Shown here piece after piece: positions 7,816 to 16,069 of a stretch of 64,000 nucleotides of DNA (the first letter of the stretch is position 1; each line of letters opens with the position of its first letter). Both the position numbers and the translations under genes were made by a program. The notes under the pieces were generated by a model, which made no database searches, was not told the origin of the DNA, and was given only the letters and a program-made list of their open reading frames with translations. This stretch comes from Janibacter terrae NBRC 107853 (GTDB lineage: Bacteria; Actinomycetota; Actinomycetes; Actinomycetales; Dermatophilaceae): the NCBI RefSeq assembly GCF_001591405.1, contig NZ_BCUV01000006.1:124001-188000 (forward strand), in the 5' to 3' direction.

Positions 7816-9884
7816 GCCCCACCACCCCCGAGGTCGTCACCCGGGCCCTCGTCCAGGACGTCCAGCTCCCCGCCGACGGCGGCACGCTGGCCCTGATCAC
7901 CCTGGACAACGGCCACGACCACACCAGGCCCAACACCTTCGGTCCCGAGGGCCTGGCCGGCCTGTCAGCCGTCGTCGAGACCCTGCAGCAGCGTGCGGAG
8001 GCGGGCGAGATCGTCGCGGTCGCCGTCACCGGCAAGCCCTTCGTCTTCGCCGTCGGTGCCGACCTCTCCGGCGTCCCGGGTGTCGCCACCCGCGAGCAGG
8101 CCCTCGAGATCGCCCGCGCCGGCCACGCCGCCTATGCGGCCGTCATGGACCTGCCGGTGCCGACCTTCGCCTTCGTCAACGGGGCCGCGATGGGTGGCGG
8201 CGTCGAGCTGTCGCTCGCCTGCGACTACCGCACCATGAGCAGGGCCGTGCCCGCGATCGCCCTGCCGGAGGTCTTCCTCGGGCTCGTGCCGGGCTGGGGC
8301 GGCTGCTACCTCCTCCCCCGCCTCGTCGGACCGGAGAAGGCGCTGCGGGTCATCATCGAGAACCCGCTGAGCACCAACCGGATGCTGAGCGGCCCGGCGG
8401 CCGCCTCTCTCGGCCTGGCCGACGTCCTCCTCGACGGCGCCGACTTCCTCGAGCAGTCGATCATCTGGACGGCCGGGGTCCTCTCCGGGGAGACGACGGT
8501 CGAGCGCGAGCCGGTCAGCGACGACGCCGCCGTGTGGGAGGCCGCTGCCGCGGCCGCCACCCAGCTCGCCGACGCGAAGACCGCGGGGAAGTCCCCTTCG
8601 CCCTACCGTGCCATCGAGCTCGTCACCGCCGCCCGCACGGCCGGACGCGACGCCGCCTTCGCCGCCGAGGACGAGGCCCTGGCCGACCTCCTCATGGGCG
8701 ACGAGCTGCGCGCCGGCCTGTACTCCTTCGACCTCGTGCAGAAGCGCGCCAAGCGTCCTGCCGGCGCCCCGGACAAGGCCCTCGCCCGTCCCGTCGGCAA
8801 GGTCGGCATCGTGGGCGCCGGCCTGATGGCCAGCCAGCTGGCGCTGCTCTTCATCCGCTCGCTCAAGGTGCCGGTCGTCATGACCGACCTCGACCAGGCG
8901 CGTGTCGACAAGGGCGTCGCGTACGTCCACGCCGAGATCGACACGTCCCTGACCAAGGGCAGGATCACGCAGGACAAGGCCAACCAGCTCAAGGCGCTCA
9001 TCACCGGCTCCACGAGCAAGGACGGGTTCGCCGACGCGGACTTCGTCATCGAGGCCGTCTTCGAGGAGATGGGCGTCAAGCAGCAGGTCTGGGCCGAGGT
9101 CGAGCAGATCGTCACGCCCGAGTGCGTGCTCGCGTCCAACACCTCGTCGCTGTCCATCACCGAGATGGCGTCGCGGCTGCGGCACCCGGAGCGGGTCGTC
9201 GGCTTCCACTTCTTCAACCCGGTCGCGGTCATGCCGCTGCTCGAGATCATCCCGGGCGAGCGGACGGACGACGCGGCGCTCGCGACGGCCTTCGCCACCG
9301 GCAAGGGCCTGAAGAAGACGTGCATCCTCGTCAAGGACTCGCCGTCCTTCATCGCCAACCGCCTGCTCGGCCGGTTCATGGGCGAGTTCAGCCGGATCGT
9401 CGACGAGGGCACCCCCGTCGAGGTCGCGAACGAAGGCATCGCGGGCCTGGCCCCGATGCCCCCGCAGGTCCTCGTCGGCCTCGTCGGGCCGGCGATCGCG
9501 CTGCACAACAGCCAGACGCTCCACCGCGAGCTCGGCGAGCGGTTCTACGTCTCGCCGAACCTCAGGGCGATCGTCGAGGCGGGCAAGCGTGGCTACGACG
9601 ACGACGGCGTGGCGGAGCTGCTCACGGCCCCCGCCTCCCCGGTCGAGCTGACCTCCCAGCAGGTGCGCGAGCGCGTCCTCGGCGTCCTCGCCGAAGAGGT
9701 CCGCACGATGCTCGACGACGGTGTCGCCCAGGCCCCGATGGACATCGACCTGGCGATGATCACCGGCGCCGGGTTCCAGTTCTGGAACGGCGGCCTCACC
9801 CCGCTCCTCGACCGTGAGGGCGTCTCGGAGCAGGTCACCGGCCAGCGTTTCCTGCCCCGCGGCGCTGCCAGCGTCCCGGCCTGA
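7812..9884 (+). CDS. fadB: Multifunctional enoyl-CoA hydratase / 3-hydroxyacyl-CoA dehydrogenase FadB
   Basis: A 690-residue fusion. The N-terminal third is an enoyl-CoA hydratase/isomerase domain (oxyanion-hole segment NGAAMGGGVELSLACDYR; LPEVFLGLVPGWGG). From about residue 330 there is an NAD-binding domain (VGIVGAGLMASQLALLF) and then the dehydrogenase domain with the catalytic His in VVGFHFFNPVAVMPLLE. The glycine motif is GAGLMA rather than the commoner GAGxMG, a variant I believe occurs in a subfamily of actinobacterial FadB. With FadA it carries out hydration, dehydrogenation and thiolysis of acyl-CoA. The start ATG at 7812 overlaps the fadA stop. A strong hairpin follows at 9907-9946. 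Confidence 0.93.
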   Translation: MSPTTPEVVTRALVQDVQLPADGGTLALITLDNGHDHTRPNTFGPEGLAGLSAVVETLQQRAEAGEIVAVAVTGKPFVFAVGADLSGVPGVATREQALEIARAGHAAYAAVMDLPVPTFAFVNGAAMGGGVELSLACDYRTMSRAVPAIALPEVFLGLVPGWGGCYLLPRLVGPEKALRVIIENPLSTNRMLSGPAAASLGLADVLLDGADFLEQSIIWTAGVLSGETTVEREPVSDDAAVWEAAAAAATQLADAKTAGKSPSPYRAIELVTAARTAGRDAAFAAEDEALADLLMGDELRAGLYSFDLVQKRAKRPAGAPDKALARPVGKVGIVGAGLMASQLALLFIRSLKVPVVMTDLDQARVDKGVAYVHAEIDTSLTKGRITQDKANQLKALITGSTSKDGFADADFVIEAVFEEMGVKQQVWAEVEQIVTPECVLASNTSSLSITEMASRLRHPERVVGFHFFNPVAVMPLLEIIPGERTDDAALATAFATGKGLKKTCILVKDSPSFIANRLLGRFMGEFSRIVDEGTPVEVANEGIAGLAPMPPQVLVGLVGPAIALHNSQTLHRELGERFYVSPNLRAIVEAGKRGYDDDGVAELLTAPASPVELTSQQVRERVLGVLAEEVRTMLDDGVAQAPMDIDLAMITGAGFQFWNGGLTPLLDREGVSEQVTGQRFLPRGAASVPA

Positions 9885-9888
9885 GGCG

Positions 9889-9912
9889 CGGGCTCAGCAA
9901 GCGTCTCGAAGG
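9889..9912 (-). repeat. Partial REP-like element (CCTTCGAGACG family)
   Basis: Read on the minus strand the bases give CCCTTCGAGACGCTTGCTGAG, the left half of the element found at 11606-11645. It merges into the CGAAGGGGG hairpin that ends the fadAB operon, so the two repeat types share the TTCG bases. Confidence 0.6.
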
Positions 9913-9946
9913 GGGGTCCCGCCGCTGGGCGGGACCTCCCCCTTCG
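9907..9946 (+). terminator. Hairpin terminator after fadB
   Basis: The arms CGAAGGGGGGTCCCGCC and GGCGGGACCTCCCCCTTCG pair almost perfectly across a loop of a few bases. The outer parts are an inverted pair of the CGAAGGGGG motif. There is no T-run, as is usual for actinobacterial intrinsic terminators. Confidence 0.75.
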
Positions 9947-10008
9947 TCACGACACGCACGGGATTCCAGGATCTGCTTCTATCTCATATATGGGTTACGG
10001 TTGAGCGC

Positions 10009-11550
10009 ATGTCTGATGACTACCTGGCCCGTATCGGCACCACCATCAAGGAGGCGCGTCACCGCGCCGGCCTCTCCCAAGCGGACCTCGCGGTGAAGCT
10101 GGAGACCAGCCAGAGCGCGGTCGCCCGCATCGAGGCGGGCGGTCAGAACCTGACGCTCGACAACCTCGCCCGGATCAGCGAGACGCTCGACACCGAGCTC
10201 GTCGCCCTGACCCGCACCCCGACCAGTGGCGCGGTCCACCTGAAGATCGAGGGGGGACGTCGCCTCTCCGGAGCGATCGACGTCAAGACGAGCAAGAACG
10301 CCGCCGTCGCCCTGCTCTGCGCGTCGCTGCTCAACAAGGGCACGACGACCCTGCGCAACCTGGCCCGCATCGAGGAGGTCAACCGGATCCTCGAGGTCCT
10401 CGACTCCATCGGGGTCAAGACCCGCTGGCTCCCCGACAGCTCCGACCTCGAGATCACCCCTCCGGCGCGGATCAACCTCGACGCCATGGACGAGGAGGCC
10501 GCACGGCGCACCCGCACGGTGATCATGTTCCTCGGCCCGCTGCTGCACGAGTTCGACAGCTTCCGGCTGCCCTACGCCGGCGGCTGCGACCTCGGCACCC
10601 GCACCGTCGAGCCGCACATGACCTCGCTGACCCACTTCGGCCTCGACGTGACCGCCACGCAGGGCTGGTACGAGGCGAAGGTCACCGACCAGGACGCCAC
10701 CGACACGACGATCATCCTCACCGAGCGCGGCGACACCGTCACGGAGAACGCGCTCATGGCTGCCGCCCGTCACCCGGGTCGCACGACGATCCGCAACGCC
10801 TCGCCCAACTACATGGTCCAGGACCTGTGCTTCTTCCTCGAGAAGCTCGGTGTCCAGGTCAAGGGCATCGGCACCACGACCCTGGAGGTCATCGGGCTCA
10901 CCGAGATCGACGTCGACGTCGAGTACGCACCGAGCGAGGACCCGATCGAGGCCATGAGCCTGATCGCCGCCGCGGTCGTCACCAAGTCCGAGATCACGAT
11001 CCGCCGCTCCCCCATCGAGTTCCTCGAGATCGAGCTGGCGACCCTCGCCGGCATGGGCATGAAGTACTCCCTCTCGCAGGAGTACCTCGCCGACAACGGC
11101 CGCACCCGCCTCGTCGACATCACCACCCACCCCGGGCCGCTCAAGGCGCCGATCGACAAGATCCACCCGATGCCCTTCCCCGGTCTGAACATCGACAACC
11201 TGCCCTTCTTCGCCCTCATCGCCGCCTGCGCCGAGGGCACGACGACGATCCACGACTGGGTGTACGACAACCGGGCGATCTACCTCACCGAGCTCAACAA
11301 GATCGGCGGCAAGGTCACCCTCATGGACCCGCACCGCGTGCTCGTCGAGGGCCCCAACCGGTGGCGCGCGAACGAGGTCACCTGCCCGCCGGCGCTGCGT
11401 CCCGGCGTCGTCGTGCTGCTCGCGATGCTCGCCGCGCCGGGCACGTCCTACCTGCGCAACGTCTACGTCATCAACCGCGGCTACGAGGACCTGGCCGAGC
11501 GCCTCAACGCGCTCGGGGCCAGCGTGCAGCCCTTCCGCGACATCGGCTGA
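10009..11550 (+). CDS. XRE helix-turn-helix fused to a MurA-like enolpyruvyl transferase
   Basis: A 513-residue two-domain protein. Residues about 8-65 form a Cro/C1-type HTH (GLSQADLAVKLETSQSAVAR then EAGGQNL). Residues about 75-513 are a complete EPSP/MurA-fold enzyme: KNAAVALL at 97-104 matches the MurA Lys-Asn motif, Cys193 in GGCDLGTR sits where E. coli MurA has the fosfomycin-reactive Cys115, Arg198 follows, and FPGLNIDN holds the aspartate equivalent to Asp305. MurA transfers enolpyruvate from PEP to UDP-GlcNAc, the first step of peptidoglycan synthesis. Whether this enzyme is active, autoregulatory or both is unknown. The ATG at 10009 has no Shine-Dalgarno; an AT-rich CATATATG lies 18-25 nt upstream. 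It is a single-gene unit between two hairpins. Confidence 0.88.
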   Translation: MSDDYLARIGTTIKEARHRAGLSQADLAVKLETSQSAVARIEAGGQNLTLDNLARISETLDTELVALTRTPTSGAVHLKIEGGRRLSGAIDVKTSKNAAVALLCASLLNKGTTTLRNLARIEEVNRILEVLDSIGVKTRWLPDSSDLEITPPARINLDAMDEEAARRTRTVIMFLGPLLHEFDSFRLPYAGGCDLGTRTVEPHMTSLTHFGLDVTATQGWYEAKVTDQDATDTTIILTERGDTVTENALMAAARHPGRTTIRNASPNYMVQDLCFFLEKLGVQVKGIGTTTLEVIGLTEIDVDVEYAPSEDPIEAMSLIAAAVVTKSEITIRRSPIEFLEIELATLAGMGMKYSLSQEYLADNGRTRLVDITTHPGPLKAPIDKIHPMPFPGLNIDNLPFFALIAACAEGTTTIHDWVYDNRAIYLTELNKIGGKVTLMDPHRVLVEGPNRWRANEVTCPPALRPGVVVLLAMLAAPGTSYLRNVYVINRGYEDLAERLNALGASVQPFRDIG

Positions 11551-11565
11551 CGTTCCCGCGCACGA

Positions 11566-11611
11566 CGAAGGGGGAGGCCCCACCGGATCACCGGTGGGGC
11601 CTCCCCCTTCG
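11566..11611 (+). terminator. Strong hairpin terminator after the XRE-MurA gene
   Basis: CGAAGGGGGAGGCCCCACCGG pairs perfectly with its reverse complement over 21 bp around a 4-base ATCA loop. The arm begins with the CGAAGGGGG motif, so this is another inverted pair. It lies between convergent genes and could serve both strands. Confidence 0.85.
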
Positions 11612-11685
11612 AGACGCTTGCTGAGCAAGCTCCTCAGGGCGGCGCCCTTCGAGACGCTTGCTGCGCAGGCTCCTCAGGGCGGCGC
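11606..11685 (+). repeat. Tandem pair of REP-like elements, copies B and C
   Basis: Two 40-bp direct repeats (11606-11645, 11646-11685) begin CCCTTCGAGACGCTTGCTG and end AGCTCCTCAGGGCGGCG or a close variant. Copy B has the perfect palindrome GCTTGCTGAGCAAGC. They lie just downstream of the hairpin at 11566-11611 and before the 3' end of the GntP permease gene. Confidence 0.8.
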
Positions 11686-11703
11686 CCGTCGTCCTCAGGT
11701 CGG

Positions 11704-13218
11704 TCAGAAGCTGCCGAAGATCGTGCCGAGCAGGATCACGACGACCAGCGCGAGGACAGGGACGGCGATCGCGACGACCGCGATGTCCTTGTAGGACTGC
11801 CGGTGGCTCAGGCCGCAGATCGCGAGCAGCGTGATGACCGCGCCGTTGTGCGGCAGGGCGTCGAAGCCACCCGAGGAGATCGCGGTGACGCGGTGGACGA
11901 GCTCGAGGCTGATCCCCTGCTCGATGGCCATCGTCTTGAACTGGTCGCCGAGGGCCTCGAGGGCGATGCTCATGCCGCCGGACGCGGACCCGGTGATGCC
12001 GGCGAGGACGTTGACCGAGAGGGCCAGCGAGACGAGCGGGTTGCCCGAGATGCCCAGGACGGCGTCCTTGATCGTGGCGAAGGCGGCCAGCGAGCTGATG
12101 ACGGCTCCGTAGCCGACCTCGGACGCGGTGTTGAAGATCGGGAGCAGCGAACCCATCGTGCCCTCGTTGACCGCACCCTTGACGTCGGCGATCCGGGTCC
12201 AGTTGGCGCCCAGCGCGATGACGATGGACGCGACGAGCGCGACGATGATGCCCCAGATGCCGGCGACGTCGTCGATGCCGACCGACCCGTAGGCCTCCTG
12301 CTTGAGGTACTCGAAGTCCATCGCGGGGAAGATCCAGTTGACGAGCGCGTAGTTGAGCGCGATGACGACGAAGATCGGGAGGAAGGCGATGGCCCACGGG
12401 ACCTCGGGACGGTCCATGAGGTCCTCGTCGGTCTCGCTGACCTCGAGTGCCGGGGCCTTCTCCTTGACCGCGACGGTGGCGCCGGCGCTGCCGTCACCGC
12501 CGTCGAGCGGGGCGTCGTCGTCGCGCTTCCTGCCACCGAGGCCGAGGAAGCCGCCGCCGCCCGGCATCACCGGGGGCTCGTAGACCTCGCCCGCCGCGAC
12601 GAGCTTGCGGGAGCGGTGGTTCAGCCACGCGACACCGCCGCCGAACATGATCAGGCCGGCGACGAGACCCAGGCCGGGGGCCGCGAAGGCGTTCGTCGAG
12701 AAGTACGGCGACGGGATCGCGTTCTGGATCGCGGGCGTGCCCGGCAGGGCGGTCATCGTGAAGGTGAAGGACCCCAGGGCGATCGTCGCGGGGATGAGCC
12801 GCTTGGGGATGCCGGACTCCTTGAACAGCGCTGCGGCGATCGGGAAGACCGCGAAGGCGACGACGAAGAGCGAGACGCCGCCGTAGGTGAGGATGCCGCA
12901 GGCCAGGGTGATGGCGAGGATCGCGCGCGAGGCGCCGATCCGGTCGACGATGAAGTCGGCGATCGCCTTGGCGGAGCCGCTGACATCCATGACCTTGCCG
13001 AAGATCGCTCCGAGGAGGAAGAGCGGGAAGTACGTGATGGCGTACTTGCCCAGGGCCGGCATGAAGACCTGCGTGTACGTCGCGAGCAGCGGCCCGCCGG
13101 CCAGCAGCGTCGCCAGCAGGGCGAGGATCGGGGCGAGGATCAGCACGTTGATGCCGCGGTAGGCCAGGTACATGAGCAGGCCGAGCGACAGGACGATGCC
13201 GACGAGTCCTAGGGACAT
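11704..13218 (-). CDS. GntP-family permease, probably for 3-hydroxybutyrate or a related short acid
   Basis: A 504-residue polytopic membrane protein of the GntP/gluconate:H+ symporter family, with about 12-13 hydrophobic segments and the conserved SGGFDALPHNGAV motif near the C-terminus. A hydrophilic insert rich in Gly, Asp and Glu at about 225-290 is probably a cytoplasmic loop. Substrate is not shown by the sequence. It is divergent from a 3-hydroxybutyrate dehydrogenase gene, so 3-hydroxybutyrate (or acetoacetate) is the likeliest substrate; that is inference. I start at the ATG at 13218 because AGGAAG sits 6 nt upstream; a longer start at 13239 is possible. The shared 177-bp intergenic region holds an inverted repeat at 13314-13329. 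Confidence 0.82.
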   Translation of the reverse strand: MSLGLVGIVLSLGLLMYLAYRGINVLILAPILALLATLLAGGPLLATYTQVFMPALGKYAITYFPLFLLGAIFGKVMDVSGSAKAIADFIVDRIGASRAILAITLACGILTYGGVSLFVVAFAVFPIAAALFKESGIPKRLIPATIALGSFTFTMTALPGTPAIQNAIPSPYFSTNAFAAPGLGLVAGLIMFGGGVAWLNHRSRKLVAAGEVYEPPVMPGGGGFLGLGGRKRDDDAPLDGGDGSAGATVAVKEKAPALEVSETDEDLMDRPEVPWAIAFLPIFVVIALNYALVNWIFPAMDFEYLKQEAYGSVGIDDVAGIWGIIVALVASIVIALGANWTRIADVKGAVNEGTMGSLLPIFNTASEVGYGAVISSLAAFATIKDAVLGISGNPLVSLALSVNVLAGITGSASGGMSIALEALGDQFKTMAIEQGISLELVHRVTAISSGGFDALPHNGAVITLLAICGLSHRQSYKDIAVVAIAVPVLALVVVILLGTIFGSF

Positions 13219-13313
13219 CGGTCTTCCTACTTTCGTCATTCAGGGACGACGTCGGCCCTGCCGACGCCAGTGTGGCGTCCCCGATCGTGGCACCACGTCC
13301 GGGGCGGACCTTC

Positions 13314-13329
13314 GGTGTGTCGGCACACC
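13314..13329. promoter_or_regulatory. Inverted repeat in the gntP/bdh divergent promoter region
   Basis: GGTGTGTCGGCACACC has 6-bp arms around TCGG. It lies between the two divergent start codons, 67 bp upstream of the dehydrogenase ATG. It is a reasonable operator for the PucR-type regulator encoded next door, but nothing in the sequence proves this. Confidence 0.4.
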
Positions 13330-13382
13330 CTTTCACCCAGATCACGTGGTCCGGCCCCACATGCCACCGACCGGACGGCTCG

Positions 13383-13388
13383 TACCTT
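13383..13388 (+). promoter_or_regulatory. -10 box of a probable leaderless promoter (bdh)
   Basis: TACCTT ends 7 nt before the ATG at 13396, with no ribosome binding site in between, so the mRNA probably begins at the start codon. Confidence 0.6.
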
Positions 13389-13395
13389 GCTCGTC

Positions 13396-14175
13396 ATGAG
13401 CTCCCCCCACACCTCCCTGGTCCCCGACCTGTCCGGCCGTCACGTCCTGGTCACCGGCGCCGCGAGCGGCATCGGCGCCGCCTGCGTGGCCGGGTTCGCC
13501 GCCGCCGGCGCGCGGGTCACCGCCGTCGACCTGGACGAAGGGGGTCTCACGCACCTCGTCGAGGGCCTCCCGGGCCTGGTCGTGGACACGCGCGCCGCCG
13601 ACCTGGCCGACCTCGACGCGCTGGCGGACCTGCCGGGCGAGGTCGACGTCCTCGTCAACAACGCCGGCATCCAGCACGTCAGCCCCGTGCACGAGTTCCC
13701 GGTGGAGCGCTTCGATCTCATCCACCGGTTGATGCTCCAGTCACCCTTCCGGCTGATCCGCGACAACCTGCCGCACATGTACGCGCAGGGCTGGGGACGC
13801 ATCATCAACGTCTCGAGCGTGCACGGCCTGCGCGCCAGCGCCTTCAAGTCCGCCTACGTCTCCGCCAAGCACGGCCTCGAGGGGCTGAGCAAGGTGGTCG
13901 CGCTGGAGGGCGCGCCGCACGGGGTGACGAGCAACTGCCTCAACCCGGCCTACGTGCGCACCCCGCTCGTGGAGAAGCAGATCGCGGACCAGGCCAGCAC
14001 CCACGGCATCCCCGAGGACGAGGTCCTCGAGCAGATCATGCTCGCGCCCGTGGCGATCAAGCGGCTCGTCGAGGTCGACGAGGTCGCGGCGATGGCCCTC
14101 TTCCTGTGCACCCCCGCCGCGACGAGCATCACCGGGTCCTCGCTCCCGGTCGACGGCGGCTGGACCGCGCACTGA
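13396..14175 (+). CDS. 3-hydroxybutyrate dehydrogenase (short-chain dehydrogenase)
   Basis: A 259-residue classical SDR. The NAD site TGAASGIG is at 20-27, NNAG at about 91-94, the catalytic serine in INVSSVHG, and Tyr154-x-x-x-Lys158 in SAYVSAKHG. The stretch VHGLRASAFKSAYVSAKHG is characteristic of D-3-hydroxybutyrate dehydrogenases, which oxidise 3-hydroxybutyrate to acetoacetate. The genomic setting (a divergent GntP-type permease and an adjacent PucR-type regulator) supports use of 3-hydroxybutyrate or PHB-derived monomers. One CGAAGGGGG copy lies at 13536-13544 inside the gene and encodes part of DEGG. Only 23 bp separate it from the regulator gene. Confidence 0.88.
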   Translation: MSSPHTSLVPDLSGRHVLVTGAASGIGAACVAGFAAAGARVTAVDLDEGGLTHLVEGLPGLVVDTRAADLADLDALADLPGEVDVLVNNAGIQHVSPVHEFPVERFDLIHRLMLQSPFRLIRDNLPHMYAQGWGRIINVSSVHGLRASAFKSAYVSAKHGLEGLSKVVALEGAPHGVTSNCLNPAYVRTPLVEKQIADQASTHGIPEDEVLEQIMLAPVAIKRLVEVDEVAAMALFLCTPAATSITGSSLPVDGGWTAH

Positions 14176-14185
14176 GCCCGGTGCC

Positions 14186-14191
14186 TAGGAT
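14186..14191 (+). promoter_or_regulatory. -10 box of a probable leaderless promoter (pucR-like gene)
   Basis: TAGGAT ends 7 nt before the ATG at 14199. The same bases could weakly serve as a ribosome binding site (AGGA), so the two readings compete. Confidence 0.5.
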
Positions 14192-14198
14192 GCACCCC

Positions 14199-16055
14199 AT
14201 GTCGAGCGAGGACGCGCCCCTGGAGCAGGTGATCCGCCTGCTCGAGCTCCTGGCCGCCGACGCCCCGCTGTCCCTGCTCGCCGACAGTCCGGCCCCCGAG
14301 CAGGCCCGGGACCTCGCGCTGCGCATCGGCAGTGCGCGCGAGACCCACCGGCGGCGGGAGGCCGCGCAGAGCGCTCTGCTCGACATCGCCCGGGAGCTGG
14401 CCTCGGAGATCGACCCGGCTCTGGTCCTCGAGGCGATCGTCCGCCGGGCCAGGACCCTGCTCGGCACGGACCTGGCCTACCTCACGCTGTACGACCCGGA
14501 GGCCGGCGACACCTTCATGCGCGTGACCGACGGCTCCGTGTCGGCGGACTTCCAGTCGTTGCGGCTCTCCCTCGGCGACGGGCTCGGCGGGCTCGTCGCC
14601 TCCACCCGCAAGCCGTACTGGACCGCGGACTACCCCTCGGACCTGCGGTTCAGCCACACGTCGACCATCGACCACGGCGTGGGCGACGAGGGCATCATCG
14701 CCATCTGCGGCACGCCGCTCATCGTCGAGTCCAACTTCGTCGGGGTGCTCTTCGCCGCCAACCGGACGCCACGACCCTTCTCCCACGACGAGGTCGGGCT
14801 CCTCGGCAACCTCGCCGCGCTCGCGGCGGTCGCCATCGTGCAGACCCGTGCGCTCGCCGACGCCCGGGAGGCGCTCGCTGCCCTCTCCGCGGCCCACGAG
14901 ACGATGCGTCACCAGTCCCACGGCGTCCAGCGGGCCGCCGCGGCGCACGACCGCTTCGCCTCCGTGGTGCTCGAAGGGGGTGGCGTCGAGGACGTCACCC
15001 GCGCGCTCGTCGAGCTGCTCGGCGGCTGGGCGGTGCTCTACTCCGACAGCGGGGAGCGCCGCAGCGTCTTCGGCCCGGCGCCCACCGCCGACGACGAGGA
15101 CGAGCTGCTCGCCAACGCGGCGGTCGACCGCGCGCGGAGCGAACCGGCCCGGCTCGCGGAGCACGCCGGGGTCCACGCCATCGGCGTCACGGCGTCGCGC
15201 GAGCAGCTCGGCACGCTCGTCGTGGGCGGCCAGGGCACGCTGGAGGACAGCGACCAGCGCACGGTCGAGCGTGCGGCCGTCGTCACCGCGCTCGTCCTCC
15301 TCTTCGAGCGCCAGGCCGACGACGCCCGGCAGAGCGCGCGCAACCGCGTCGTCGCCGACCTCCTCACGGCACGGGGCAGCCACGACGACCGCACCGGGTA
15401 CCTCCGCTCAGCGGGTCTGGACCACCGACAGCCCTACTGCCTGCTCGTCGTCCGTGGGGGTGACCCGACCCAGCAGCGCGCGCTCGCCCTCACCGTGAGC
15501 ACCCTGCTCGGCGAGGGCAGCCTCGTCGGGACCCACGAGGACTCGATCGTCGCCCTCGTGCCGGGTGACGACCCGGACCGCCTGGCCGGCTCGCTCGCCG
15601 AGCGGGTGACGCGCGGTCCGCGGATCACGGTCGGTGGCTGCGGCCCGGTCCGGGACGTCGACGACCTGCCCGCTGCCCACGACGACGGCGCCCGCACCGT
15701 CGCGGCGCTCAGCGCGCTGGGGCGCGCCGGCACGGGTGCGGCGGCCCGTGAGCTCGGCTTCGCAGGGCTCATCGTCGGGTCGGACCCGGACGTGCAGGAC
15801 TACGTGGACTCGGTCCTCGGACCCGCGCTCGACTACGACCGCGAGCGCGGCAGCGACCTCGTCGGGACCCTGGCGGCCTACTTCGCGGCGGGCTCCAGCC
15901 CGCGGCACGCGGCCACCGAGCTGCACGTCCACGTCAACACCGTGGCCCAGCGCCTCTCGCGCATCGCGGCGCTGCTCGGCGACGACTGGCAGCACCCCGA
16001 CCGCGCCCTGGAGATCCAGCTCGCCCTGCGCCTGCGCCGTCTGCTCGCTGCCTGA
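14199..16055 (+). CDS. GAF-domain PucR/CdaR-type transcriptional regulator
   Basis: A 618-residue regulator. An N-terminal helical segment leads into a GAF-type sensor domain (about 55-205, including AYLTLYDPEAGDTFMRVTDG and IAICGTPLIVESNFVGVLF). A central PucR-like region follows, and the C-terminus has the PucR/CdaR helix-turn-helix (about 550-600, YFAAGSSPRHAATELHVHVN then QRLSRIAALLG). Such proteins bind DNA and respond to small carboxylic acids or purine catabolites. Here it adjoins the hydroxybutyrate dehydrogenase and permease genes and probably controls them; this is inferred from position. The gene ends 14 bp before copy 2 of the 47-bp palindrome unit. A start at 14190 is also possible. 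Confidence 0.87.
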   Translation: MSSEDAPLEQVIRLLELLAADAPLSLLADSPAPEQARDLALRIGSARETHRRREAAQSALLDIARELASEIDPALVLEAIVRRARTLLGTDLAYLTLYDPEAGDTFMRVTDGSVSADFQSLRLSLGDGLGGLVASTRKPYWTADYPSDLRFSHTSTIDHGVGDEGIIAICGTPLIVESNFVGVLFAANRTPRPFSHDEVGLLGNLAALAAVAIVQTRALADAREALAALSAAHETMRHQSHGVQRAAAAHDRFASVVLEGGGVEDVTRALVELLGGWAVLYSDSGERRSVFGPAPTADDEDELLANAAVDRARSEPARLAEHAGVHAIGVTASREQLGTLVVGGQGTLEDSDQRTVERAAVVTALVLLFERQADDARQSARNRVVADLLTARGSHDDRTGYLRSAGLDHRQPYCLLVVRGGDPTQQRALALTVSTLLGEGSLVGTHEDSIVALVPGDDPDRLAGSLAERVTRGPRITVGGCGPVRDVDDLPAAHDDGARTVAALSALGRAGTGAAARELGFAGLIVGSDPDVQDYVDSVLGPALDYDRERGSDLVGTLAAYFAAGSSPRHAATELHVHVNTVAQRLSRIAALLGDDWQHPDRALEIQLALRLRRLLAA

Positions 16056-16069
16056 GCGTCGTCCCGCGC

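Noticed and set aside
6882-9884. A 1000-codon frame reading into fadB from inside fadA
   Set aside because: The upstream part is an out-of-frame reading of fadA; the true fadB start is the ATG at 7812 coupled to the fadA stop.
11606-11685. Possible CRISPR array
   Set aside because: Only two adjacent copies with no spacers, palindromic and intergenic; there are no cas genes in the window.
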